Part shown: positions 1 to 8,671 of the stretch, one piece after another
How the letters are laid out: the number at the start of each line of letters is the position of its first letter
Numbering within the stretch: position 1 is the stretch's first letter
Assembly (NCBI RefSeq): GCF_014654205.1
Contig: NZ_BNAW01000027.1
Span: 1-64,000, forward strand
Origin: Amycolatopsis bullii
GTDB lineage: Bacteria; Actinomycetota; Actinomycetes; Mycobacteriales; Pseudonocardiaceae
Direction of reading: 5' to 3'
Length of the DNA: 64,000 bases
The notes under the pieces: generated by a model
Seen by the model: the letters and a program-made list of their open reading frames with translations, nothing else
Databases searched by the model: none
What the model was told of the DNA's origin: nothing
Position numbers and translations under genes: made by a program

Positions 1-1257
1 GGCCCCGGCGGCACACCCGGTCCCGGCGCTCCCCCTGGACAAGCCAGGCCGCCCGTGCCACCAGGTCCCGGCGGGCCGTTCCCCGGCCAGGCGCCCTACG
101 GTCCGCCCACCGGCCCGTACGGCCACCCGCTCCCGCCGCCCGCGCGGGCTCCCCTGCCGCCGCCGGCGGTTGCTCCGCCCGTCTTCCTCCCGGGCCCGGC
201 CGGGCCGCCCGCCTTCGGGCCGCGGTTCGCGCCCGGCTATGTCCCCTACGTCGCCAAGAAGTCGAACACCGGCGTGATCGTCGCCGTGGCGATCTTCGCG
301 ATCGTCGCCGTCGCGGGCGGGCTCGTTGCCGCCGTTGCGCTGTCCGGGAACCACAAGCGGCACGTCGCCGACACCGGGTACTCCAGCACCTACCCGAGCA
401 CCACCGCGGAAACCACCACCGAGGCGACCACCTCGACCACGTCGGCCACCACGTCGGCCGAGGAAACGACGACCGCCCGCACCACCGAGCGCCGGACCCC
501 GGCGTCGCAGACCCCCTCCGGCCCCCGCTCGGTCGCGGCCACCGGGAACAACCCGCTGTTCGGCAGCCCGGACTACGGCCTGCAGAACATCTCGTGCTCG
601 CTGAGCCGCTGGGCGAGCGACCAGAACAGCGTCACCCGCTTCTTCCAGTCCGGCATCGGCTGCCTCGACGCGATGTGGTCACGCATGCTCGGCGCCGTCG
701 ACCTGCCGTTCCGGACGCCGAACCTGTCGGTGCCGCGGTCGCTGTCGGAATCCTCGACGCCGTGCGGCAGCGGCGGCACGACCACCGGCGTCACTCCCTT
801 CTACTGCCCGTCGAACAACACGATCTACATGCCGATGGACCGGATCGAGCTGGACGTGTGGGGCAACCACCCGGGGCCGTACCTGTCGATCCTGGCCCAC
901 GAATACGGCCACCACGTGCAGAACCTGTCCGGCATCTCCGAGGCGTACGGCAACCAGCGGTACGACGCGGGTGCCGACTCGGCCACCGGCCTGGAACTGT
1001 CGCGGCGCATGGAGCTCGAGGCCCAGTGCTTCTCCGGCATGTTCCTCGGCTCGGCCTCGGTCTCCGGCGGCTCGGTGGACAAGAACGTCTACAACGAAGC
1101 CTGGAACGCCCAGGACCGCGGCGACGACTACGCCCGCAACGGCAAACGCGACCACGGCAGCGCCCGGCACAACATCAGCTGGTGGCAGCACGGTGCCACG
1201 AAGAACCGCAACCAGCAGTGCAACACGTGGCTTTCGCCGTCGGGCGACGTCTCGTAG
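1..1257 (+). CDS. Neutral zinc metallopeptidase, YpfJ-like (5' end outside window)
   Basis: The reading frame is open from base 1, so the true start lies upstream; a GTG at 55 is possible but the Pro/Gly-rich sequence continues before it. In order: a Pro/Gly-rich cytoplasmic stretch, one membrane segment (about 270-345), a Thr/Ser-rich linker, then the extracellular peptidase domain. The zinc signature HEYGHH lies at 898-915, with a downstream Glu-rich helix (SRRMELEAQCFSG) that probably gives the third ligand. The architecture is that of the neutral zinc metallopeptidase family; the substrate is unknown. A second copy with the same domain is at 8672-9751, on the far side of the MoxR operon. 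Confidence 0.85.
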   Translation, partial: GPGGTPGPGAPPGQARPPVPPGPGGPFPGQAPYGPPTGPYGHPLPPPARAPLPPPAVAPPVFLPGPAGPPAFGPRFAPGYVPYVAKKSNTGVIVAVAIFAIVAVAGGLVAAVALSGNHKRHVADTGYSSTYPSTTAETTTEATTSTTSATTSAEETTTARTTERRTPASQTPSGPRSVAATGNNPLFGSPDYGLQNISCSLSRWASDQNSVTRFFQSGIGCLDAMWSRMLGAVDLPFRTPNLSVPRSLSESSTPCGSGGTTTGVTPFYCPSNNTIYMPMDRIELDVWGNHPGPYLSILAHEYGHHVQNLSGISEAYGNQRYDAGADSATGLELSRRMELEAQCFSGMFLGSASVSGGSVDKNVYNEAWNAQDRGDDYARNGKRDHGSARHNISWWQHGATKNRNQQCNTWLSPSGDVS

Positions 1258-1263
1258 CGCCGG

Positions 1264-2187
1264 TCAGCTCGGCGGGGTGAACGGGTTCGCCACGGGGGTC
1301 CCGGACGGCGGCGTCGGCGGGTCCGGCGGCGGCCCCGCCACCGGACCGGGCTGCGGCTGCGCCCCCGGCCAGGGGGCCGCCATCGGCTGGACCTGGGCCT
1401 GAGCCTGGGCCTGCGCCGCATACGCCTGGAACGCGCGGGCGTGGTCGCGGTTGCGCCGCTCCGCCAGCACCGCCGCCAGGAACGCCCACGGCGGCACCCC
1501 GGGCGGCACCGGCGTGCCCAGCGCGTTCCCCACCTGCTGTGCGAGCCCCCAGCCGAGCGCGTGCGAGGCCTCCGGGCTCAGCTCCCGGAACCGGGCCAGG
1601 AACTGGCGGCTCGCCAGCGCGAGGGCGTCCGGCAACCGGGTCAGGTCGAGCTGGGCCGCCCAGCCCTCGAGGCCCGGGGGCATGACGATCGCCGCGTGCA
1701 GGGCGCCGGCCGGGGCCCGCTCGCGGACCACCAGCGTCCCGGCCAGGAAGTCGCCCACGCGGCGGCCGTTCGACGAGCACAGCGACACGATCACCGCGAC
1801 CGCGCCGAACAGCCCGAGTGCCCAGAAGTCCACGACGAAGCCGGCGAGCCCGCGCACCAGCGCGTGCCGGAAGCGGATCGGGCCGCCGTCGACGCGCACC
1901 ACGCGCAGCCCCACCGCCATCTTGCCCAGCGAGCGGCCGCGCGAGAGCGTCTCGAACACGACCGGGTAGCCGACCATGACCAGCACCACCAGCACCAGCA
2001 GCAGCGCCAGGAACAGCGACTCGTCGCCGACCGGGACCGCGAACGTGAACACCATCGCCGCGGTCAGCAGCAGCGCGAACTGCACCAGCACGTCGAGCGC
2101 CATGGCCAGCGCGCGGCTGGCGAGCTTGGCCACGCGCAGGTCCAGGACGACCGCTTCACCGGTGACCAGCTCCGATTCCTCGTGCAC
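1264..2187 (-). CDS. RDD family membrane protein
   Basis: 307 aa. The N-terminal half is an RDD domain with three to four membrane segments and the Arg-Asp pattern (SRALAMALDVLVQ, then RGRSLGKMAVGLRVVR near the middle). The C-terminal third is Ala/Pro/Gln-rich and probably cytoplasmic and disordered. GTG at 2187 is chosen because the RDD domain begins right after it and only 34 bases separate it from the divergent SpoIIM gene. RDD and SpoIIM proteins accompany MoxR/DUF58 operons in actinobacteria (from memory, M. tuberculosis Rv3690-Rv3695), and that operon lies just downstream here. Function is unknown; a transport or membrane-stress role is only family-level inference. Confidence 0.85.
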   Translation of the reverse strand: MHEESELVTGEAVVLDLRVAKLASRALAMALDVLVQFALLLTAAMVFTFAVPVGDESLFLALLLVLVVLVMVGYPVVFETLSRGRSLGKMAVGLRVVRVDGGPIRFRHALVRGLAGFVVDFWALGLFGAVAVIVSLCSSNGRRVGDFLAGTLVVRERAPAGALHAAIVMPPGLEGWAAQLDLTRLPDALALASRQFLARFRELSPEASHALGWGLAQQVGNALGTPVPPGVPPWAFLAAVLAERRNRDHARAFQAYAAQAQAQAQVQPMAAPWPGAQPQPGPVAGPPPDPPTPPSGTPVANPFTPPS

Positions 2188-2221
2188 GCTGCCCAGCGTA
2201 TCGACGGATAGGGTGGTCGGC

Positions 2222-3229
2222 GTGGATGTGGACGTCTTCGTCGCTGCGCACGCGGCGGAGTGGAACCGGCTCGGCGAGCTGGTCCGGCCCGGCAACAAGC
2301 TGACCGGTCCGGAAGCCGACGAGCTGGTGACGCTCTACCAGCGGACCGCGACGCACCTGTCGATCGTGCGGTCGGTCGCGCCGGACCCGGCCCTGCTCGG
2401 CCGGCTGTCCGATCTCGTGGCCCGCGGCCGGTCGGCGGTCTCCGGGTCGCACAGCCCGGCGTGGCGCGAGGTCGGCCTGTTCTTCACCCGCCGGTTCCCC
2501 GCCGCGGTCTACCTGTCGCGGCGCTGGTGGATCCCGGCCGCGCTGGTGTCGATCGCGGTGATGGCGGTGATCGCCGTCTGGGTCGTGCGCGACCCGCTCG
2601 TCCGCGCGTCACTGGGCACCCCGGACCAGCTGAGCGAGCTGACCAAGCCCGGCGGCGAGGCCGAAAGCTACTACTCGACCGGCCCGGCGGCGTCCTTCGC
2701 GGCGCACGTGTGGACGAACAACGCGTGGGTGGCGGCGACCTGCCTGTTCCTCGGCGTCGCGCTGGGCCTGCCGGTGATCGCCGCGCTCTGGCTGAACTCG
2801 CTCAACGCCGGCGTGATCATCGGCGCGATGAGCGCGGCCGGCCGCGGCGACGTGATGATCGGCCTCCTGCTCCCCCACGGCCTGCTGGAGCTGACGGCGG
2901 TGTTCGTCGCGGCGGGCACCGGGCTGCGCCTCGGCTGGACGGTGATCGACCCGGGCCGCCGCTCCCGCACGGCGGCCCTCGCCGAGCAGGGCCGGTCGGT
3001 GGTCGTGATCGCGCTCGGGCTGACGTGCGTGCTGTTCGTGTCCGGGGTCATCGAGGCGTTCGTGACCCCGTCGGGCTGGCCGACGTGGCTGCGCGTCGGC
3101 ATCGGCGCGGTGGTCGAAATCGCTTTCCTGGTCTACGTTTTCACGCTCGGCCGCCGCGCGGCGAAGGACGGCGAGGTCGGCGACCTCGACGCCCGCGACG
3201 CCGGGGACGCGCTGCCGGAAGCGGCTTAA
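2222..3229 (+). CDS. SpoIIM (stage II sporulation protein M) family membrane protein
   Basis: 335 aa from GTG 2222 (a second GTG at 2228 is possible). A soluble N-terminal part of about 100 residues, with NKLTGPEADELVTLYQRT, is followed by five to six membrane helices, as is usual for the SpoIIM/DUF95 family. The organism type does not make endospores, so the sporulation name is historical. The gene is divergent from the RDD gene by 34 bases and convergent with the DUF58 gene, sharing the bases TTAA at 3226-3229. Its position suggests a role with the MoxR/DUF58 system, but the mechanism is not known. Confidence 0.88.
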   Translation: MDVDVFVAAHAAEWNRLGELVRPGNKLTGPEADELVTLYQRTATHLSIVRSVAPDPALLGRLSDLVARGRSAVSGSHSPAWREVGLFFTRRFPAAVYLSRRWWIPAALVSIAVMAVIAVWVVRDPLVRASLGTPDQLSELTKPGGEAESYYSTGPAASFAAHVWTNNAWVAATCLFLGVALGLPVIAALWLNSLNAGVIIGAMSAAGRGDVMIGLLLPHGLLELTAVFVAAGTGLRLGWTVIDPGRRSRTAALAEQGRSVVVIALGLTCVLFVSGVIEAFVTPSGWPTWLRVGIGAVVEIAFLVYVFTLGRRAAKDGEVGDLDARDAGDALPEAA

Positions 3230-4518
3230 AGCCGTCCCGCCGCTTTGAGGGCCAGGTAGCGGTCGGCCAACGCCGGCGGCAGCTCCTCCGGGACCGCGTC
3301 CACCACGCTCACCCCGTGCCGCACCAGCCGCTCGGTCACCCGCAGGCGCTCGGCCGTCGTGCGCGCCGCCGCCGCCGCGTCGTAGACCGCCGCCGCGTCG
3401 CCGCGGGCCGCCAGCATCTCCGCCACCCGGGGGTCCGCCACCGAGGCCAGCACCAGCTCGTGCCGCCCGGTCAGCGAGCTCAGCACCGGGAACAGGCCCT
3501 CCTCCAGCGGCGCCGCGTCCAGCCCGGTCAGCAGCACGACCAGCGCCCGGCGGCGGGTCCGCCGGAGCACCTCTGCGACCATGCCGCGCGCGTCCGTTTC
3601 GACCAGCGACGGCTCGAGCGGTGCCATCGCGTTCACCAGCGACGTCAGCAGCGAAGCTCCCGACGACCCCTGCACCGCGGCCCGCAGGCGGCGGTCGTAG
3701 GCGATCAGGTCGACGCGGTCGCCGGCGCGGGAGGCCAAGGCCGCCAGCAGCAACGCCGCGTCCATCGCCGCGTCCAGCCGCGGTGCGTCACCCACCCGGC
3801 CCGCCGAGACGCGGCCCGTGTCGAGGACCAGCACCACGTGCCGGTCGCGCTCCGGACGCCACGTCCGGACCATGACGTCGGCCGCCCGCGCGGTCGCGCG
3901 CCAGTCGATGGACCGGACGTCGTCGCCGATGACGTACTCGCGCAACGAGTCGAATTCCGTGCCCTGGCCCCGGATCAGCACCGCGTTGCGGCCGTCGAGC
4001 TGCTGCAGCCGCGCCAGCCGCGACGGCAGGTGCTTGCGGCTGTGGAACGGCGGCAGCACCCGGACCGTCCACGGCACCGCGTGCGAACCCTGCCGCGCCG
4101 CCAGCCCCAGCGGCCCGACGGAGCGGACCGTCACCCGCGCGGCCGTCCGGTCGCCCCGCCGCGTCGGCCGCAACGGGGTCACCAGCGCCCGCCGCTCCCC
4201 CGCCGGGACGCGCAGCGCATGCCGGTCCGCCGCCGCGGCCGACGGGGGCCACGCGTCGCGCAGCTGCCCGCGCACGGTCCGCCCGCCGGGATTGGCGACC
4301 ACCAGCGTCACCTCGCACGGCTCGCCGAGCCGCACCGAAGTGTCGCCCGAGCGCGCGAACGTCAGCGACCGCACGCTGCCCGCCAGCACGAGGTCGACGA
4401 CGACGAGCACCAGCAGCACCGCGGCGACCGCCAGCATCCCGGCGGCCGATGGCAGCAGCAGCCCGACCACCAGCGCGCCGAAGAGCGCCAGCAGCCCGAG
4501 CCTTCCGGTGACGGCCAT
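3226..4518 (-). CDS. DUF58 domain protein, last gene of the MoxR operon
   Basis: 430 aa. Two N-terminal membrane helices (about residues 5-48) precede a beta-rich domain and then the DUF58 signature GTEFDSLREYVIGDDVRSID near residues 190-210. A von Willebrand A-like region follows, with VLVLDTGR resembling a MIDAS strand. DUF58 proteins are encoded next to MoxR AAA ATPases and are thought to be their partners in assembling or activating membrane or exported proteins. It starts one base after the MoxR stop, so translation is probably coupled. The exact client is unknown. Confidence 0.88.
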   Translation of the reverse strand: MAVTGRLGLLALFGALVVGLLLPSAAGMLAVAAVLLVLVVVDLVLAGSVRSLTFARSGDTSVRLGEPCEVTLVVANPGGRTVRGQLRDAWPPSAAAADRHALRVPAGERRALVTPLRPTRRGDRTAARVTVRSVGPLGLAARQGSHAVPWTVRVLPPFHSRKHLPSRLARLQQLDGRNAVLIRGQGTEFDSLREYVIGDDVRSIDWRATARAADVMVRTWRPERDRHVVLVLDTGRVSAGRVGDAPRLDAAMDAALLLAALASRAGDRVDLIAYDRRLRAAVQGSSGASLLTSLVNAMAPLEPSLVETDARGMVAEVLRRTRRRALVVLLTGLDAAPLEEGLFPVLSSLTGRHELVLASVADPRVAEMLAARGDAAAVYDAAAAARTTAERLRVTERLVRHGVSVVDAVPEELPPALADRYLALKAAGRL

Positions 4519-4519
4519 G

Positions 4520-5485
4520 TCAGCGCGGCACGGGCACGGACGCGAGCACGCGGTCCAGCACGCCGTCCGCGGTGACGCCCTCGAGCTCGGCCTCCGGCCG
4601 CACGTCCAGGCGGTGCCGCAGCGCGGGCCGCGCGAGGGCCTTGACGTCGTCGGGGGTCGCGTAGTCGCGGCCGGCCAGCCACGCCCAGGCGCGGGTCACC
4701 GCGAGCAACGCCGTGGCGCCACGCGGGGAAACGCCGATCCGCACCGACGGCAGCGACCGCGTCGCCCGGCACAGGTCGACGACGTACCCGATCACCTCGG
4801 GCCCGATCGTCACCTTCGCGACGGCTTCCCGCGCGGCGGCCAGCTCGGGCGCACCGGCCACCGAGCGCAGGCCCGCGGCGGCCAGGTTGCGCGGGTCGAA
4901 GCCCTGCGCGTGCCGCCACAGGATGCCGATCTCGTCCTCGCGCGAGGGCGCCGGCATGGTCAGCTTGAGCAGGAACCGGTCCAGCTGCGCCTCCGGCAGC
5001 GGGTAGGTGCCCTCGTACTCCACCGGGTTCTGGGTGGCGATCACGATGAACGGGTCCGGCAGCGGCCGCGACTTGCCGTCGATCGAGACCTGCCGCTCCT
5101 CCATCGCCTCCAGCAGCGACGACTGCGTCTTCGGCGGGGTCCGGTTGATCTCGTCGGCGAGCAGCAGGTTCGTGAACACCGGCCCCTCGCGGAAGGAGAA
5201 TTCGCCGCTGTGCGCGTCGTAGACGATCGAGCCGGTGACGTCGCCGGGCATCAGGTCCGGGGTGAACTGGACGCGCGTGGTCTCCAGGTCCAGCGCCGCG
5301 GCCAGGGCCCGCACCAGCAGCGTTTTCGCCACGCCCGGGACGCCTTCGAGCAGCACGTGCCCCCGGCACAGCAGCGCCAGGATCAGCCCGGTGACGGCGG
5401 CTTCGTTGCCGACGACGGCCTTGCCGACCTCGGCGCGCAACGCGATCAGCGCGTCACGGGCTCCCGTCGCGTTCTCGCTGGTCAA
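4520..5485 (-). CDS. MoxR-type AAA+ ATPase
   Basis: 321 aa. Walker A is GVPGVAKT near residue 45; Walker B is LLADEINRTPPKTQ, typical of MoxR proteins; sensor 1 is IATQNPVEYEGTYPLPEAQ and the arginine-finger region is LDRFLL. The start is TTG at 5485, overlapping the previous gene by four bases and preceded by the good ribosome binding site AGGTGGGG. No ATG or GTG between there and the Walker A motif would keep the full domain. MoxR ATPases act as chaperone-like machines with DUF58/VWA proteins; here the DUF58 gene follows directly. Confidence 0.92.
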   Translation of the reverse strand: MTSENATGARDALIALRAEVGKAVVGNEAAVTGLILALLCRGHVLLEGVPGVAKTLLVRALAAALDLETTRVQFTPDLMPGDVTGSIVYDAHSGEFSFREGPVFTNLLLADEINRTPPKTQSSLLEAMEERQVSIDGKSRPLPDPFIVIATQNPVEYEGTYPLPEAQLDRFLLKLTMPAPSREDEIGILWRHAQGFDPRNLAAAGLRSVAGAPELAAAREAVAKVTIGPEVIGYVVDLCRATRSLPSVRIGVSPRGATALLAVTRAWAWLAGRDYATPDDVKALARPALRHRLDVRPEAELEGVTADGVLDRVLASVPVPR

Positions 5486-6618
5486 GTTCGCCCCACCTCT
5501 CGTTCCACCCGGTCCAGTTCGTCGGCCAGCCGCACCAGCGCCGGGTCGTCCGGCACCGGCGGTCCGTAGAGGACGGCGCCGACGTCGTTCGGCGGCCGGC
5601 CGGTCCGCGTGCTCACCGACTCCACCAGCGCCGCCGGATCGGCGTCGCGCGGCAGGCCCAGCGTCGTCCGCAGCCGGTGCCGCGCCGCTTCCCGCAGCGT
5701 CTCCCCCGCGTGCCCGGCCGCCTTCGCCCGCCGGTACAGCCGGGCGCGGCCCTCGGCCGTTTCGGCCGCGCGGACGACGATCGGCAGGGGCTCGGTGACC
5801 ACCGGCCCGAGCCGGCGGGCCCGCCACAACGCCACCAGGGCCACGGCGACGAACGCCTGCGCGGCCCCGAAGTACCAGCCGTCCGGGATCAGGTCGAAGA
5901 TCGACCGGCGCGAGACGTCGAGTGCCGGGTCGGACGCGCTCGGCAGGTACCAGACGAGCTTCGGGTGCGCGCCGAGCAGGCGCAGTCCCAGTGCCGCGTT
6001 GCCCTGGTCGGCGAGCCGCGCGTTGGTCAGCGGGGCCGGCGTGCCGAGCAGCGTCGTCGTGCGGTTCCCCTCGGCGAGCTGCAGCAGCGTGCCGCCGCCG
6101 TCCTCGCCGGGGTAGCACGAGCGGGCGCCGGGCGAGGCGTAGCCGATCCCGCCGAGCGTGGCCTCGCCCGCGGCGACCGCGGCGGCGACCGTGCACTGCG
6201 GCGGCAACGTCCCGACGTCGCTGCGCCCGGCCGCGTGCACCAGCGGCAGCGAATCACGCAGGGTCGGTTCCCCCGGCGTCACCAGGACGACGTCGGCGGC
6301 GCGCTCGCGCAGCGCGTCGAACCGCTTGGCCGGGGCCAGGTCCGGCGCGGTGACCAGCAGTGTCGCGTCTTCGCCGACCTCGGCGTCCGCTTCGGCGATC
6401 GTGCGCGCGGTCCGGACGTCGACGCCCTGGTCCTTCAGCAGCTTCACCAGGGCGTGCGCGCCGCCGGGTTCGTACGAGCCGGGTTCGAGGGCGCCGTAGG
6501 CCTGCTCGCCGCGCCCCAGCAGGAGCAGGGCACCGGCGACGAAGATCAGGACGAGGATGGCGAGGGGAATCCGGGCGCCGCGCCAGATCCGGCGCAGGTC
6601 CGGGGAAACCGTGGTCAT
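5482..6618 (-). CDS. DUF4350 domain membrane protein
   Basis: 378 aa from ATG 6618. A membrane helix at about residues 17-35 is followed by an extracytoplasmic domain that resembles a ThuA/GATase-like fold (DUF4350), then a second helix around residue 255 and a charged cytoplasmic tail. The order matches family members found in MoxR operons. It overlaps the MoxR gene by four bases and lies 37 bases after the DUF4129 gene. No catalytic residues are recognisable; it probably binds a ligand or partner outside the membrane. Confidence 0.8.
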   Translation of the reverse strand: MTTVSPDLRRIWRGARIPLAILVLIFVAGALLLLGRGEQAYGALEPGSYEPGGAHALVKLLKDQGVDVRTARTIAEADAEVGEDATLLVTAPDLAPAKRFDALRERAADVVLVTPGEPTLRDSLPLVHAAGRSDVGTLPPQCTVAAAVAAGEATLGGIGYASPGARSCYPGEDGGGTLLQLAEGNRTTTLLGTPAPLTNARLADQGNAALGLRLLGAHPKLVWYLPSASDPALDVSRRSIFDLIPDGWYFGAAQAFVAVALVALWRARRLGPVVTEPLPIVVRAAETAEGRARLYRRAKAAGHAGETLREAARHRLRTTLGLPRDADPAALVESVSTRTGRPPNDVGAVLYGPPVPDDPALVRLADELDRVEREVGRT

Positions 6619-6655
6619 CCTGCCTCCGCGGGGAAGAGCACGTCGGCGGTGGTGC

Positions 6656-7297
6656 TCACGGGGCCGCCAGGGCGACCGGCCGCTCACGGCGGCAGCGTTC
6701 GTCCAGCTCGGTCAGGGTCCGGTACGCCGCTTCGGTGCCTTCGCGGCCGCCGTAGTGGACGTCGTCGAAGAGCCGCGCGCCCTGCCGCAACTGGTCCGCG
6801 ACGTTCGGCAGCAGCTGCCCGGCCTCGGCGGCGGCCTCGTCCGCTGTCCGGCCGGATCGGGTGTCGAGCAGCGCGCGTTCTTCCAGCGCCCGCACGACGG
6901 CGCGGAACCGGTCGCGCACGGCGTCGTCGAACCGGCCCGCGGCGGCGGCTTCCGCGGCCGACCGGCGGTAGTCGGCGGCGCTCTTGCGCTGTCCGCCGAA
7001 GACCACGCGATCGGCCCGCGCCGATCGCGCGATCTTGCCGGTGCGCAAGCGGATCACCACGACGAGCACGATCAGCAGCGCGACGATCAGGAGCACGCCG
7101 AAGATCCCGCCGGGGACGCCCGTGGACAGGCTGTTCAGCAGCTTTTCCAGCTGCTCCCCGAGCCACTGGCCGATCTCCTGGAGGAGGCCCGGCCGCGCGT
7201 CCCGGTACTTCGGGTCCGACAGCTCCTGTTCGGCCGCGCGGCGGGCCGTGTCCCGGTCGATGTCGACCGGGACGTCTCCGAGCCGCGAGGTCACCAT
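6656..7297 (-). CDS. DUF4129 domain membrane protein
   Basis: 213 aa. An N-terminal extracytoplasmic segment, one membrane helix (about 66-86), and the C-terminal cytoplasmic DUF4129 domain with the conserved acidic/aromatic region DDVHYGGREGTEAAYR. In many bacteria this domain is fused to transglutaminase-like proteins; here it stands alone in the MoxR operon, as is common in actinobacteria. Its start overlaps the stop of the preceding membrane-protein gene by seven bases (ATGGTGA). Function is unknown beyond this association. Confidence 0.8.
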   Translation of the reverse strand: MVTSRLGDVPVDIDRDTARRAAEQELSDPKYRDARPGLLQEIGQWLGEQLEKLLNSLSTGVPGGIFGVLLIVALLIVLVVVIRLRTGKIARSARADRVVFGGQRKSAADYRRSAAEAAAAGRFDDAVRDRFRAVVRALEERALLDTRSGRTADEAAAEAGQLLPNVADQLRQGARLFDDVHYGGREGTEAAYRTLTELDERCRRERPVALAAP

Positions 7298-8478
7298 GCC
7301 TGGGGCGGCTGCACCCCGGCGGCACGGGCCAGCTCGATGTCCATGCCTTCGCGGCGCATCCGCTGGTCGAGGTAGACGATCACGGTGACCAGCGAGACGA
7401 ACGGGATCGCGATGGTGCCGGCGATGATCTGCCCGGCCGAGGCCAGCAGCAGGTCACCGGTGCCCGGCACGGTCACCTTGGCCGGGTTGAACATCTGGCT
7501 GAACACGCCGCTGCCGAGGGTGAACGGCAGCTGGATGATGCTTTCGAAGAACGACTCGATGATCCGGGCCAGCAGCAGCACGCCGAGCACCCGCCAGAAC
7601 GCCCCGCTGACCAGCTTGACCGACCGGGTGAACGCCTCCCGGAACGTGCCGCGCTCGAGCACCAGCGCCGGGGCGGCCAGCGCCCAGAACACCCAGGCCA
7701 GCACGCCGGGGACGATGCAGAGCAGGACGCCGATGGTGCTGAGGAGCGCGTAGACGAACGCCACGCCGAGCAGCGGCAGCAGCCGCGGCTGCACCTCGCC
7801 CCAGGCGATGCCGAAGGTGACCTCGCGGCCCAGCGCGGCGCGGCTCATCACCGCGGCCATCAGGCCGGCGGTGACGGTCAGCAGGAACGAGGTGAGCAGC
7901 GAGGAGGAGATCAGCACGAGGAAGGTGTCGCCGAACGTACCGAAGACGGCGTTGCGGAGCTCTTCTTCGGTCGCGGCGGGACCGAGCTGGACCGTCGAAG
8001 CGAAGCCGGCCAGGTTCGCCAGCGCGTACTTCTGCACGACGAACGTGATCGCGGCGGTGATCACCGCCATCACCGCGCCGATGCCGAGCACGAGCAGCGC
8101 GTGCCGGCGGATCGCGGTGATCGCGCCGTCGAGGATGTCGCCGATGTTGAGCGGCCGCAACGCGATCACGCCGGGCTTGCCCAGCCCGTTCGGGTTCCAG
8201 CGCGGCGGCTGGTACTGCTGGTAGGGCGGATACTGCGGCGGCTGCTGCCCGGCGTAGGGCGCATCCGGCCGGTGGGACGGCCCGTGTTGCCACCCCGGCG
8301 GCGGGGTCGGCGGGGCGTCCGGCGCCTGCCAGCCGCGCGGCGGCGTCGCCGGTGACGCCGCGTGATCTTCGGGCCGCTTCGGCTCACCCGATCCGGGGGC
8401 GGAAGCCTGGGGGACGCCCTGGCTCGGAGTCGGCGTGTCGGCGCCCTCGCCGCCGGGCGCGCCACCGGTGTCTGTCAT
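7291..8478 (-). CDS. Multi-pass membrane protein, glycerophosphodiesterase-membrane-domain-like, first gene of the MoxR operon
   Basis: 395 aa. The first 105 residues are Pro/Gly/Gln-rich and likely cytoplasmic and disordered. Residues from about 110 carry six hydrophobic segments beginning with RPLNIGDILDGAITAIRRH, a signature of the membrane domain seen beside glycerophosphoryl diester phosphodiesterases and in similar actinobacterial proteins. No phosphodiesterase catalytic domain is present. ATG 8478 is taken because the Pro-rich sequence starts there. It opens an operon of five tightly coupled genes running to 3226 and is divergent from the second peptidase gene. Confidence 0.75.
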   Translation of the reverse strand: MTDTGGAPGGEGADTPTPSQGVPQASAPGSGEPKRPEDHAASPATPPRGWQAPDAPPTPPPGWQHGPSHRPDAPYAGQQPPQYPPYQQYQPPRWNPNGLGKPGVIALRPLNIGDILDGAITAIRRHALLVLGIGAVMAVITAAITFVVQKYALANLAGFASTVQLGPAATEEELRNAVFGTFGDTFLVLISSSLLTSFLLTVTAGLMAAVMSRAALGREVTFGIAWGEVQPRLLPLLGVAFVYALLSTIGVLLCIVPGVLAWVFWALAAPALVLERGTFREAFTRSVKLVSGAFWRVLGVLLLARIIESFFESIIQLPFTLGSGVFSQMFNPAKVTVPGTGDLLLASAGQIIAGTIAIPFVSLVTVIVYLDQRMRREGMDIELARAAGVQPPQAW

Positions 8479-8671
8479 CGAAGCCCCTCGCCTGCAGTAC
8501 CTGCTTGGCCACACTCTCTCAGAGCCGCTCGTACCCGGCCAGACCTGGGGTGACGTCGATGCGCCGTGACGCGGTGCGCACGGACGGGTGCGAGACGGCC
8601 CATTCCCCCGATATGCTGAATGGCGGGATCGGGTACCCCCGGTCCGTGCCGAGACCCTTCGGGACTGCCTA

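Noticed and set aside
2222..3229. Evidence of endospore formation from the SpoIIM gene
   Set aside because: SpoIIM/DUF95 proteins are common in non-sporulating actinobacteria next to RDD/MoxR genes.
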